DNA from: Paramarasmius palmivorus
Taxonomy: Eukaryota; Basidiomycota; Agaricomycetes; Agaricales; Marasmiaceae
Length of the DNA stretch: 64,000 nucleotides
Direction of reading: 5' to 3'
NCBI GenBank assembly: GCA_037176845.1
Contig: JAYKXP010000007.1
Location: 372,001 to 436,000 of the forward strand
Shown: positions 31,884-42,868 of the stretch, in pieces
Numbering within the stretch: the first letter of the stretch is position 1
Layout: every line of letters begins with the position of its first letter
Made by a program: the position numbers and the translations under genes
Notes under the pieces: model-generated
What the model saw: the letters and a program-made list of their open reading frames with translations, nothing else
Databases searched by the model: none
Told to the model about the DNA's origin: nothing

Positions 31884-33026
31884 TCATGCGTTCGTCACTG
31901 TTGGTCCCGCCAGACGCGATACCTCAAGCGCGATCTCCTTCGTTTGCGGAGCCACCGATGTTAAGATGCCGTTCCCAGTTCCAGCTTCTGATCCCCGACC
32001 CGAGCCTTCCATTTCTAGCGCTGAATTTACTTCCTCTACAAAACTATGCATCCTGGGTGTTGGGTGTTCACTCTGTAGAGCCCGTCTTTTTCGTGCGAGA
32101 GGGTTCAAGATTAACGCGGCAACCACGATTACCATGTCCATGACCTGGTACAGAATAGGAACATCAACACAACGATGAGAAGAAGATGAAACTCGAGTTC
32201 ATTACGATGACCAGAATGTAATTTACACCTGCGAGGACGTCAAACTTGGGCTTGAAAGCTAAAGAAAGGGCCGAAACCAAGCCTGAGACAAGACGATCAG
32301 CACATACCCAAAGAGCAAAACAGTAAGCGAACCTCCAAAGGCATCTATCAGCATGAAGCTGACGGATATACCGATGACTTCCTTGTATTTCCAAATTTCA
32401 TAGTATTGTGGAAACAGCGAGGCGGCTATGAGAATTATGCTAAAGATCCCAAAAAACCGCATAGCCGTCTCTGCCTTTGGGCTATGGTCGTAATAGGGCT
32501 CTCGAATCGCATACACCATGCCGATTTCAAAACCACCAACGAGTACCATTGCGATCGCAAACAGAGAGAAAGAGGCAGAGAAGGAGCGGCGGTGTCCATA
32601 GTACTGGCACTTAGGAAATGATTACTTTCCAACAATCCGAGAGCACTAGTGACCGGAACGCACCTGACTCCAAGAGATAAGTGCTAAGCTACCAAATAGC
32701 TGGGGCTGCATGATGAGTGGTATATTGATATTCTGCACGACCGTGTATGTTCCGAGGACGCCCCCAGCAATCCCAAATCCAAGCCTTGAAGGATACGAAT
32801 TGTCAGGAATAGTAACTCCTTCCATGGGATGTACTTACATCGTCCATTCCGACAGACCTTCAGTAGACTTCGTTCTGTAGCTTTTCCATATCTGCGGAAT
32901 GAGTTGGATAGTCCAACAGATGGCACCTGTAGCTTTATGAGTGTCCACCATTATTGATAGTGCGGAGATAAACAACGCACCCATGGTTCCAAGGACATTC
33001 TCTGCCACGGGGTTGACGATAGGCAT
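31884..33026 (-). CDS. PQ-loop repeat membrane protein, copy 2
   Basis: Paralogue of the gene at 30521-31508. It begins MPIVNPVAENVLGTMG and continues, after an intron, AICWTIQLIPQIWKSYRTKS TEGLSEW. The second repeat is SIILIAASLFPQYYEIWKYK, with an intact PQ, then EVIGISVSFMLIDAFGGSL. The final exon VMDMVIVVAALILNPLARKR is followed by a tail of about 60 residues (VEEVNSALEMEGSGRGSEAG) that copy 1 lacks. An ATG seven codons upstream of the chosen start is also in frame. Localisation to the vacuole is inferred from the family. Confidence 0.87.
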
Positions 33027-33438
33027 ACTCGAGATTCGAGTCCTCAAGATACTGTTATAAATACCGTTTGTCTGCCCCGTAAGGAAGCCAAAAGAAGCCC
33101 ATCAATCAAGGAGCATTCTTCTGATGAATGAGAGTGAATGAGTGGTGTTCTGAATCATTGGCTCGCGTTTTGATCATCGTTTTCGCGTGCTCGATCCCGA
33201 GGAAGGGTAGAGGTTCGCCCAGGTGATGACGAATGAATATGGGAGCGGATAAAATGGATTGACAGTGTTTCAGATGGGTTGGGCGCGAGGGAAATGTGGG
33301 ACGAGAGACGGGTGAATAATTGGATGTGGATAGCTAGCATTGCAACCACTACACTTCGTTGGAAACCGTGTTGAGAAGTAGACGTGGAAGGGATTACACC
33401 GGTGCTAGCGGCACACAGAATCCGACTTCGTCATCACT
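33027..33438. other. Intergenic region
   Basis: 412 bp between the PQ-loop gene start and the end of the F-box gene. No gene seen; the PQ-loop promoter is presumably here. Confidence 0.5.
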
Positions 33439-34695
33439 TCAGAAACTTCCGGTCATGTAGACAGCCTTGATCTTCAAAATTCCCCTCCTCTTGCATCGTG
33501 GCAACAGCTCTTCCACCTCTCTTATCCTATCCTGCATCACGACATGTGGTATGGATCCTTCATCCACCGTCATCGCCGACTCATTCCACCCTGCCATTAT
33601 GAGTACCTCTTTTCTAAAGGTCTCAGACACTTGTAGCCATACCTCCTCTAAAGATTGAAAAAATGCGTCTTTGGCGAGCCAGCCATCAAAGCTGGGGAAA
33701 ACATGTAGCCGATTCCGGCCTCGGTACACCGCAGCATTGACATCATGAAGGATGATGCGTGTTAGCTTCGAGGGTGAATGCGATGGGGAACGAGGCCCAA
33801 AGTTGTTGAATATGACGAGGAGATTCGAGAGCTCGCCTTCGATAGTGAAATGAGGTCCAGGATCAAGGAAGAAGTCGATTTCCTTTCGGAGATCTCGTTG
33901 CGACCGTGGAATGTTGGGGCGTAAGGTGCAGTGCGCGAGGGTCCCGTTCTTCACTGCAAGACTGGAAGCAAGGAACGAATTAACATAGGAAAGGGCCTGT
34001 TCCTTATTAACCTCCGCGACAAACTCCTCGATTGTCTTGCATGGCTGAAATAGCCATAGAATATCTCCTGCAGCTCCCATGATAAGCTTTAGTTTTCGAA
34101 GCTTCTTCGGTTGCGAAATGCCCTTGGATTCAGTGTTGCCCGAGCGAAACACGACAAAATTGAGTTCTAGTTGTTCAAGTGATGGGAGAAGTGCGATAAG
34201 GGTGATGAAAGGGTCTGGCGAATCAAAGATCGCCTGAGATAACGCGAGTTTCTTGACACCCATGAAACACCGGTGGGGAAGATCCAACAGCAAGGGCCAA
34301 AACGTGGATGTCATACTTCTGATATCCATCTCATTGGCACTCCTGAACAGGGCCTCACTCATGGTGACTGCCTGGGAATTCGTGGTTGTTCCCAACCATA
34401 TCATGAATTCTCGAATGATTCTTGGAGGGTCGGCGAGGATGTTGGTCGAGCTCAGAAGGCTGATTTTCTTTGGGCCTGATCCGGGAATGGTGGAGAGGTT
34501 GCTGGAGCAAATGTTCATGAAGGTCCTACAATGGTCGTCGTTGGAGCGAAATACCAACTCCAGATGTCTGAAGAAGTGGTGACGAGAGCGGGGAACCCAC
34601 GCACGGGACACTAAGGCGCATGTTGTGAGCGTCCTGCGGTCGTATGCGAGAAAGTCGATGATCGATTCAAGTACTTCGATTGGGAAGACGGACAT
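33439..34695 (-). CDS. F-box-domain protein
   Basis: Intronless 418-codon gene. The N-terminus FPIEVLESIIDFLAYDRRTL TTCALVSRAWVPRSRHHFF is an F-box: it has the LP/FPxEVLxxIIDxL opening and the CALVSRAWVPxxR motif common in mushroom F-box proteins. The remaining 370 residues form Leu-rich stretches without clear repeats (LALSQAIFDSPDPFITLIAL, LEQLELNFVVF), followed by a long alpha/beta region. F-box proteins recruit substrates to SCF ubiquitin ligases through Skp1. The family is greatly expanded in mushrooms, and the substrate of this one cannot be inferred. Confidence 0.85.
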   Translation of the reverse strand: MSVFPIEVLESIIDFLAYDRRTLTTCALVSRAWVPRSRHHFFRHLELVFRSNDDHCRTFMNICSSNLSTIPGSGPKKISLLSSTNILADPPRIIREFMIWLGTTTNSQAVTMSEALFRSANEMDIRSMTSTFWPLLLDLPHRCFMGVKKLALSQAIFDSPDPFITLIALLPSLEQLELNFVVFRSGNTESKGISQPKKLRKLKLIMGAAGDILWLFQPCKTIEEFVAEVNKEQALSYVNSFLASSLAVKNGTLAHCTLRPNIPRSQRDLRKEIDFFLDPGPHFTIEGELSNLLVIFNNFGPRSPSHSPSKLTRIILHDVNAAVYRGRNRLHVFPSFDGWLAKDAFFQSLEEVWLQVSETFRKEVLIMAGWNESAMTVDEGSIPHVVMQDRIREVEELLPRCKRRGILKIKAVYMTGSF

Positions 34696-35258
34696 CTTTA
34701 CCTCGTCTTTACCTAAAGTCGGTTCCTAGGTCGAGTGCATGATGAACTAGGAATGCTGAGGGTGTGGTGAAAGGTTAAACCGAGATTGCCAGCTGTTCCC
34801 TAGTGGATGTGTATCTATCTATCTATCTGCCATTACTCGACACTTGCTCGACACCAGTTGCTCTGCACGGTGATAGGGCCCTATCGTAGGCTTCGAACGA
34901 CCATCTCCAAAAGCAGCGAGTGGTTCGAGTCCCAACTGAAGAGGTATAATAACGCTTAACTTCTCCTGCATACTCCAGCATGTCCGTATGGCCAATTTGA
35001 ATACGCTCGTGTAGCTCCTGTTGCTCAGATCTCAGACACAGGACGGACAAAAGGACAGTATCTTGGAAAGATTGAAGAAACATACAAGAGCGGAAGTAAT
35101 AGTAGTGCTAGTGCTATAGATGCGTTGGGAAGTGTACTATTGCGCTGGATGAACACTAATTGAATTAAGTGATGAGAAAATCCGAAAGTCCACATCTAAA
35201 AGTAAAACCAGCATCGCAGAATACTAAGCTGGTACAAATTAGAAAATAAATATGCAAA
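34696..35258. other. Intergenic region with a short palindrome
   Basis: 563 bp between two minus-strand genes. It contains a perfect palindrome, gatagggccctatc (34872-34885), an (ATCT)n run near 34811-34828 and the decamer ggttcgagtc (34922-34931), which also occurs in the hairpin at 39439-39543. An 86-codon minus frame (34823-35083) has no recognisable domain. Confidence 0.5.
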
Positions 35259-36938
35259 CTAGGCCAGGGTATCTGTCCGTGGTGGTTGGCCATAATTGAC
35301 AGTGTGCTCCTTCACATCATACTGAAAGTATCCACGCGCCTCTCCCGCCTGCGATGGGGGCGAATCCAACGAAGGCGGAGGGGACGGATAACTATCATGA
35401 GGCGAACGAGGCTCCTTCGTGGGCGAGATCTTTACGTTGCTGAAATTAGGTGGCGTAATCTTGACCGACAGCGGTGGTGGCGGATGACTGTGATGTGCTC
35501 TGCCATACAGATGTGTAGCATTGGAACCTATACCCGTTCCGGTTGTCTCTGCAGTTCCACCAACAACCTCTGCAAACTCGGGCGGTGGAGTCTCGTCACC
35601 AGCCAATATCCTGGCATCTGCCTTGGTCGAAGGCAACATCATGTCCTTGACTGCTTCATGCTGCCTCATCTTCTTCTCGCCCCGCTCAACGTCACTCTTT
35701 GCCGTGTTGTACATGTACAACCCCGCAAACGTCAAAAAGATACCGAATGCCTGGATCGGGTGAACTGTCTGGTTGAACCAGACGATAGCGATACAGATGA
35801 CGGCAACCCGCTTGATAAGAGATGCAATAGAGTAGGTGACGGGTGATGTGGACGAGAGAATGATGAACGCGATAATGTTCTGGCCAAAGTGAACCGTTCC
35901 GTTCATGAAAAAGTAGTATGTGACCGAGTGTGGAGTGTTGTGACCATGGGAAGGATGTGCCACGGTCGTGTTACCAGAGAGGAAGACAGGAAGATCGTAG
36001 TAGACCCAAAGAGGGATCATCAAGAGGAATGCCGTTCCGGAGGAGTAGAAGAGGAGGTTGATTTTGTCAAGTTTGTGGGACGTCTGGCCGCCTCCCGAGT
36101 TCGAAGGCATGATCTTTTTGAAGAAGATATTGGAGCTCACGAAGACGATCGCGGAGCCGAATGCGGCAAGTAGACCAACCGCATTGGAAGCCGAGACGTC
36201 AAAAGAGCATGCCAGCATGACTCCGAGCGTGAGTGGTAGTAGAGAGGCGTAAGTTTTGGCAGAATAACTAACGCCAAATAGTAACGCATAGGCGGCAACA
36301 GTGAACAAGGGAGAAAGGGCCTAAGATATCCAATGAGCAAGACATTAACGGGGCATGAAGATTGAGAATACCTTGATAGTATGTACAGTGCTGACGTGAA
36401 TGCGCGAAATCGCAATACTCGAAAAGATGTGCCCTCCAACTTGGAACAATCCCATCACCGATGTATCCTTCAGTATCGCCTTCGTGGGCCTACGAAGTCG
36501 GGAGAACCGCACGACCGGGGACATGAAAAGCAGGCAGTAGAATGCGACGAAACCAAACTGGACAAAGGTCAATGTAATGGGGTACCGGAACTGGATCAGG
36601 ATGGCCTTTCCCGTGTTGGAAGATAAGGCAGACGACGTGTACCATAACGCACACAAGAGCACGAATTGGAGATTGGAAGATGGTGCTGATGATGGTGCCG
36701 AGGTTAAAGATGGTTTGGATGCCATGATAGGTGTTGCTCGTCTTTGTGTCCAGCGTGAAGCAAGCCTTCGCATCCGCGCGTAGGCGCGAGCGGCGTAGGA
36801 ACCATTCGAGTCTCTATAACCATGCTTTTCGTCCCAGGTCTTCTCACTGACAGGTAACAGTGGTGCGGCAGAACCCCATATTTTGTCCTTCAATCCTGTT
36901 CGTTTATCGTCTATTGACCGATGCTGATGATGAAGCAT
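35259..36938 (-). CDS. SLY41: Sly41-type triose-phosphate/nucleotide-sugar transporter family protein
   Basis: Drug/metabolite-superfamily transporter of the TPT family, with about ten helices, expected in the ER or Golgi membrane. Exon 1 is 36372-36938 and exon 2 35259-36320, giving 542 residues. The cytosolic N-terminus is basic. The membrane core starts LQFVLLCALWYTSSALSSNT with GKAIL and includes VMGLFQVGGHIFSSIAISRI, VSTVHTIK/ALSPLFTVAAYA, FVSSNIFFKKI, INLLFYSSGTAFLLMIPLWV, and SPVTYSIASLIKRVAVICIA with WFNQTVHPIQAFGIFLTFAG. Those are the hallmark KALSP and SxTYSIASLIKR motifs of the Sly41 branch. A 130-residue Pro/Ser/His-rich cytosolic tail follows. Yeast SLY41 was found as a suppressor of ER-to-Golgi transport defects; the transported compound is not assigned here. 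Confidence 0.85.
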
Positions 36939-37364
36939 GTTTTTGGGCGAAATTAGCGAATAATGGGCGGCTTATAATAGAAATATAAGAAGAAAATAGG
37001 AGCCTCCAGGCTAGCTTAGGCTCGGATAGGTGGTGGAGCGAAGGGAAGGGTGCGGATAGCTAGGTCACTGCCCTTGTGGACCTCTTTGCAACGCCAACAC
37101 TGCTCGTCGGTGGACCCTGATTGAGATCACGAATTTCTCACACCGCATTTTTTTTTGCCCACGTTCGAAGGCCGGGGATAAGCCGGGGAAATTTGTTTGA
37201 TACATTGAAGCTAACGGTACATACTATGTAAAGAGAGAGGTGATACATCACTTGTTGGATGAGAGGAAGAAGAATTGCATAAGTCGAATTGAGAGGATAC
37301 ATAGGATTTTTTGCGAAACTTGCGTTGGGCACCCATCAGATCTGGGGAAGCTCGGCGCCGGCGT
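36939..37364. other. Intergenic region, start of a duplicated segment
   Basis: 426 bp upstream of the Sly41-type gene. From about 37200 onwards it matches 39721 onwards (agctaacggtacata versus agctaatggtacata), marking the 3' flank of the duplicated unknown gene. Confidence 0.55.
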
Positions 37365-39290
37365 TTAGTTCTCCAGTCCCAAGCGATAAAGAATATCCTG
37401 GGCGCCCACAACCATCAGCACCAAAACTAGGATCAGATAAGGATTCAAACCCACCTTGAGCACAACCAGATTCTCTCTCAAGATATAGGCCTGCACCAAA
37501 GCTATACCCCACACTTGCCTGAACTTGGTCTGATTACTGGCAAAAATCTCTCTGGATCTCCTCGACATAACCAACTCCTGTACAATCACGAATCGACAGG
37601 GATGAGGAGTTGAACAGGTTACCAGGTGGGTCAAAAAGCCGAGCATGCTTACAGGCTTGACGTAACTGTTGTCAAACAGGACACGAATGAGCTGCGCGAG
37701 TCTCAGCATCCCAGCGAAAGCTTCGACGTCGTTGGTTTCCGTAGCCTATTCATATCTCTGTCAGCTAGACTCGCCTAGCTTATGTGCAGACAAACGTACC
37801 CAGTCCCGTCGTATGTGATATGCTTTAATCGTCCTCTCGCTCAATATTCGCATGAAAGAGTCCCATTCCCTACGTTCTTGGTGGTGGGGCTTTTTGGAAA
37901 GAAGAGCCGTCGTGACTACTTCGATGGTAGGACCGATGGACTTGACTAATACGTGCCCCTTGGTTATGAGCAGGGTAAGTTCTTTCGCCAGCTTTGTCTG
38001 GAGGACATCGGGGGATTCTCCAGCGTATTCTTCAAATACTTCCTTCAGATATTCGGGAAGTAGTCTCCTGAATCATAAGAAAGTTAGTATCGAACTTTGG
38101 GACAATCCCTTGAAGAATACTCACACGAAGACTCCGACCATGGAAGAATCTGCCGGGTGACCAAGATCGTTTTCTTCCCTTTTCGCACTGTGCTTCACTG
38201 AATTCGTACATCTCGATGAGGCCTTAGTGGTGACATGTCCATTTTGAAAAGCGACTCTTTTGTTGAGCTCGTCATTATGAATCTTTGGTGCAGAAGGACT
38301 GCGGAACGGCGGCGGAGATACTTGGAATCGAGTTGTTGGCAGCTGAACTGCTTCCTTCATTCGTCCTTGAGACGAAAGATTTGCCAGAGACATGTCAATT
38401 GGGCTGAAACCTCTCCGATGTACTGAGGGTAGGTGATCGCTCTCGTTCCGGTACGCGTCAAGGGCACCACTCTCTCGTGTCCAGTTGGTATAAGCCGAGG
38501 TATTTTGCATTTCGGTGAACGGTGGTCGGGGACCAGATACAACCTCAGGAACGTTTTGGGCTTGTGGACATGCAGGCGGGATGTATATTTCCTGATAACC
38601 GACATTGTTTATGTACCCAGGCGCAGAACACATCGTTGCAATTGGAAGTGAGCTTGCTTTTCCCAAACCTAGCATTGTACTATAGCTCCCTTGGCCATGT
38701 TGGGGTTCCGATGGAAGGCTGGAGAGGTGTCATTGACTGTGGTCTTTATAGATGTGAGGCTTCACGCACCTTCTAGCTGCTCTGTTTAGCGGGCCGGAAT
38801 CTAGTCGATGCTGGGCATGATCTCGATGTTGGACGTACTGCCCTTGCTGGCCATCGATAGGTACGCTCATACGCGGGTAACGGTGAGCGTTTGGGATAGA
38901 ACCGTCTTGATGACCCCTACCCTGGAGACGTCGATGGCTCTGGGGCATCATGACCATTGCAAAGATGTATGAGAGCGAGTAGAGATAGCTGGGTCCTTGG
39001 TAGAGAGGCAGAATTATGGGGTGCATGTTGGGTCGAGGTCGAGGTTTTTAACGCGTCGAGGAATTCTCTTCATGTGACGGGAACAATGACTGCTCAATTT
39101 TTGGGAGAATGGGGATAAGTGAAGACATATTGGGCGAACAATGAATAAAATCCGTGGCCGTACTGTCCAAGCTGACTTTGAAAGGGTCGACCATGGTCCA
39201 TGGTGGCATGGATGAGATGCGGTTGTGATCACGTGAAGGAGAATACTGTACAGTACGACAAGATTCATCTTATCTTATCATGGCTCACCA
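37200..39290. repeat. Tandem segmental duplication, unit A
   Basis: Roughly 2.1 kb that aligns throughout with 39721-41840: 3' flank, the whole gene with its introns, and 5' flank. In the 5' flank, stretches such as tttttaacgcgtcgag (39042-39057) and ttctcttcatgtgacg recur almost unchanged in unit B. Divergence is clear in the coding part, so the duplication is not recent. Confidence 0.85.
37365..38957 (-). CDS. Unknown fungal protein, tandem duplicate copy 1
   Basis: I do not recognise the family. The N-terminal half is Gln/Gly/Pro-rich and looks disordered: MPQSHRRLQGRGHQDGS, VPIDGQQGQYVQHRDHAQHR and SVHRRGFSPIDMSLANLSSQ. The C-terminal half is helical: RLLPEYLKEVFEEYAGESPD, LAKELTLLITKGHVLVKSIG and MLRLAQLIRVLFDNSYVKPV, then SMLGFLTHLVTCSTPHPCRF and ELVMSRRSREIFASNQTKF. 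It ends with a hydrophobic segment (LNPYLILVLVLMVVGAQDIL) and YRLGLEN. A start at 39026 is also open; 38957 matches the start of copy 2. The helical part is loosely reminiscent of HEAT/MIF4G-type repeats, but this is only an impression. Introns are conserved with copy 2. Confidence 0.6.
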
Positions 39291-39438
39291 CTCGTCTTCA
39301 CTCTGAAGAAGGATTTTGGGATTAACATTATGAAGGATGACCGCTCATGCTACACGTGGGTTAGAGAAGCAACAAGATGCCAAAACCGTGTGAAACCTCA
39401 ACCTGGGCGCAATAGTCGACTGGCAATTAAGTATGTCG

Positions 39439-39543
39439 TAGACTCGAACCCGTCGCTGCTGCCTGATGAGGTTGGGGCCCTACCTGCGGCAGTGTGTAGG
39501 GTAGGGCCCCAACATCACTGACGCAGGTACTGGTTCGAGTCTA
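39439..39543. repeat. Two-part inverted repeat able to form a long hairpin
   Basis: The outer arms tagactcgaacc (39439-39450) and ggttcgagtcta (39532-39543) are exact reverse complements (12 bp). The inner arms gttggggccctacc (39471-39484) and ggtagggccccaac (39500-39513) are exact reverse complements (14 bp) around a 15-nt loop. The stretches between are partly complementary. It lies between the two tandem copies of the unknown gene. The outer arms resemble a Pol III box B, but no tRNA fold is present. Confidence 0.8.
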
Positions 39544-39720
39544 ACCATGTCGATTCCTTTGACATTTCGTATCACCCAAACCATCGAGGAAGCGTGCATT
39601 ATTCCAGGTAATACACATTCATTGCTCGAGTGAGTAGCGCGGGTAGGAACGCTGGATGAATCATCACAGGAAGGTTTGCAAGGGAAATTGATTTGGTACA
39701 TTTGACACGCCTATTGTTGA

Positions 39721-41840
39721 CGTGTATATAGCTAATGGTACATAGTGAAGAGACAGACGGTACTACATTGTTGGTTCATAAATGAGAGGAAGCGAAAGAA
39801 CTGCATAATGAGAAAGAGGAGACTACTTTCAAAGGTTGCAGCGAGCACCCAGCGAATATGACGGAGCTTGAAGTTTAGTACCTTAGTTCTTGAGTCCTAG
39901 GCGATGAATAATGTCCTGGTCACCCATAATAATCAGCACCATGCACACCTGCTCGAGTTATCAAGATTTTCAGACTCACCATGATAGACACCAGATTTTC
40001 TACCGAAAGATAGGCCACCAGCAACGCCACGCTCCACTCTTTCTTGAATGTACTTTGATTACTGGCAAAAATCTCCTCGGATCTCCTTGACATAACCAGC
40101 TCCTTCACAATCTGTAATCGAGAAGGATGGGGAGTCGAATTGAATACCAACTGTGTCAAAAAGCCGAGCATGGATACAGGCCTGATGTAACCGTTGTCGA
40201 ACAAAACCCGCATGAACTGCGCAAGCTTCATCATATTGTCAAAGATTGCAGGACTGTTGGTTTCTGTAGCCTGCAAGTGACATTTTAGTCAACCTCGACC
40301 TATTTGCGTACATATACCAACGTACCAGATCCTGCATTTCGTGATAAGTAATAATCGTCTCTCCAGCCCATATTCCCATGTAGGAGTCCCACTTGACACG
40401 TTCTTCGTCGCCAGGGCTTTTTTCAGAAAGAGCAGTTGCGAAATCTCTGATCCCATCTTCGAGGTACTTAACCGGTATGCGTTCGTTAAGCATGAGCCTA
40501 ATGAGTTCTTTTGCGAGCTCTTTCTGGCAGAAATTGGGGGAACTCCTGACACAGGCTTGGAAATTATGTCGTAGTCGAACAGGAAGCCGTTGCCTAGATT
40601 GTCGCAACGGTGAATACAAGCCAGAGGAATCTCCTAAGGGTACTCACATGAAGAGGTTGAACATGGCAAACTGCTTTGGACAGCGAAACTTGGCTCCTTG
40701 TTTTTCTGTGATGCGGTTCACTGGATCCAAAGATGACGCGTTAGCGGTGACATGTTCGTTTCGACGAGCTTTTGTGACGGGCTTGTCAATATGCCTCTTC
40801 TGCACGGACATATTGTTATATGGGGGCGAGGATACTTGGTCCTGAATCTTTTGTAGCGGGGCTGCTCCTTGGATTTGTCCTTGAGACAACTCGTTTGCCA
40901 AAGTCATGTCAACCGGGCTGACGCTCGGCAGTCCTCTCCCAAGTACAGAGGACAAGTAATCAATCTCGTTCCGGTGAGCGTAAAGGTAACGATTCTCTCG
41001 TGTCCATTTGGCATAAGCCGAGGTGTTCTGCATGTTGGTCTGAACTGCGAACGGAGATTGAAGACTGGGTACGGCTTCAAGAGCATTTTGAATTTGTGGT
41101 CTTGGATGTCCAGGCGAGATATACATTTCCTGATCACCGACATTGTTTATGTACCCAGGCGCAGAATACATCGTTGCAATTGAAAGTGAGCCTGCTTGTC
41201 CCGAACCTGGCATCGTACTATAGTTCCCTTCCCCATGTTGAAGTCCCAACTGAGAGCTATAGGGAGGTGTCATTAACTGTGTTCTTCATAGATTTTAAGT
41301 ATCACGCACCTTCTGGATTCCACCATGTCTAGCAGGCTAAGATCGAGTTGATGCTGAGCATGATCTCGAGGTTGGACATATTGTCCTTGCTGACCATCGA
41401 CGGGTACGTTAACTGGCAGGTAATGGCGAACGTTTGTGATAGAACCGCCTTGATGACCTCTACCCTGGAGACTTTGACCAGTCTGGTACAACATGGCCAT
41501 TGCAAGAGAGATATGAGAGCGAGTAGAGAGCAGAGCTTCCTTGGTAAGGAGGTGAAATTATGGGGTGCATTTTGGGTCGAGATTGAGGTTTTTAACGCGT
41601 CGAGAAATTCTCTTCATGTGACGTGAACAATGACTGCTCGATTTTTTAAGAGAATGGGGATACGTGAAGACATATTGGAGGAACAATAGCGAAATTTGTG
41701 GCCTTACTATCCAAGCTGAACTTGAAAGGGTCAACCATGACCGTCGTCCGAAATGAGAAGGAATGTGGCAGATCACGTGAGTGAGATTGCGAAGTTTAAA
41801 GTTTTGTCATGATCTTATCTTATCTTGTCACTTCTTGAAT
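39721..41840. repeat. Tandem segmental duplication, unit B
   Basis: Counterpart of 37200-39290, same orientation. The units are separated by about 430 bp of unrelated sequence that contains the hairpin at 39439-39543. Confidence 0.85.
39883..41500 (-). CDS. Unknown fungal protein, tandem duplicate copy 2
   Basis: Paralogue of 37365-38957, of unknown function. It starts MAMLYQTGQSLQGRGHQGGS, continues VPVDGQQGQYVQPRDHAQHQ, and has the same low-complexity middle (SVSPVDMTLANELSQGQIQG). The helical half has FCQKELAKELIRLMLNERIP, KYLEDGIRDFATALSEKSPG and MMKLAQFMRVLFDNGYIRPV, then SMLGFLTQLVFNSTPHPSRL and KELVMSRRSEEIFASNQSTF. After a final intron the end is VCMVLIIMGDQDIIHRLGLK N. Blocks shared with copy 1, such as RVLFDNxYxxPVSMLGFLT, ELVMSRRSxEIFASNQ and HRLGL/YRLGL, are probably the functional core. 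The N-terminal regions have diverged more. Confidence 0.6.
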
Positions 41841-42868
41841 CCCTCGTCTTTCAACGCAAAAGCTGAAGACATAGCTCCAGGGAACATGTTCCTTGCTCGG
41901 CGGCTAGAAAACGAAATTCAGCGGTACGACTCGAATCGAAAGCTAATTGCAGCCTCTGGCCCAATGCACGGCAATTCCAACTTGACATCTGATAATCCTT
42001 TCGATTTACCGGTCATTGTCTGAATGAACTGCGCGGGTACGAGTTGCGGATGGAAATCAGGGTGTTGTCAATAGACGCTCGACCAAAGAGAAGCTTGTAA
42101 TGTATTATCTTCAATCTTGAGGTATGTTCTACGTTACTATGTAGACCCCTCTGGCTCATGACTCATTTACTTCTTTTTCTTATTAGCATCGTCATACGTA
42201 GTACAAGTAGCGGTGCATCAACCATAGCCATTCCATCCAATGTCTCCAAACTTGGGAGAGAAGTCACAACCAACGGATGAATTCATGCTATATTTTCCGC
42301 GATGATATGATATCCGGATTGAAGGAAGACCTGACCTCGTCACATTGGAAAACGGTTCAGTTGATGCGGGCGCTTAACACCATTTTATTAGCTGGTGCTT
42401 CAGGTCATAAGATACCAGGTAACCATAGAATGACTGTCCTTCGAAGATTCCATAGGACGGTGTACTCGGTGCATGGGAACGTTTGTTGATTCGTGGAATA
42501 CTTGGACCCACTGATCATTTCCAGTTGCAGGATGATCATGATATCAGGGACACAGGTATTGTCCTCATTTTACCGCTTAATCTCGCCGCGTTTCCTGATA
42601 TGGCCTCTTGTGATATACAGAAAGGGTCCTAGCATCGAGTACTCACCACAACCATCACCCTTCCTCGAGCGCCCGTGTTATCCTCGTCGCAACTACAGCC
42701 CCGGAAATACTATCCATATCCCAAATTCATTTCGCACTACCCATGAAACCCGTGCCACCGTCTCTTCACGACTACATTGTGCACTTGCGCGTTGCGAGCC
42801 CTCCTAAGCTGTTACACGCAGCAGCACTATTTAATGCTTGGACCCTCTCAGGCCTTCCAACCATAGTA
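41841..42868. other. 1 kb region without a confident gene
   Basis: Short plus-strand frames (for example 42277-42489, 42493-42807) have no recognisable domain. The last 100 bp are the 5' region of the membrane-protein gene at 42869. Confidence 0.5.

Noticed and set aside
34851..34945. Possible tRNA near the box B-like sequence ggttcgagtccc
   Set aside because: The T-stem does not pair on either side of the loop, and no D-arm, anticodon stem or acceptor stem could be built.
39431..39545. Possible tRNA pair or tRNA-derived SINE at the hairpin
   Set aside because: Only box B-like arms are present on both strands; no box A at the right distance and no cloverleaf. Kept as an inverted repeat.
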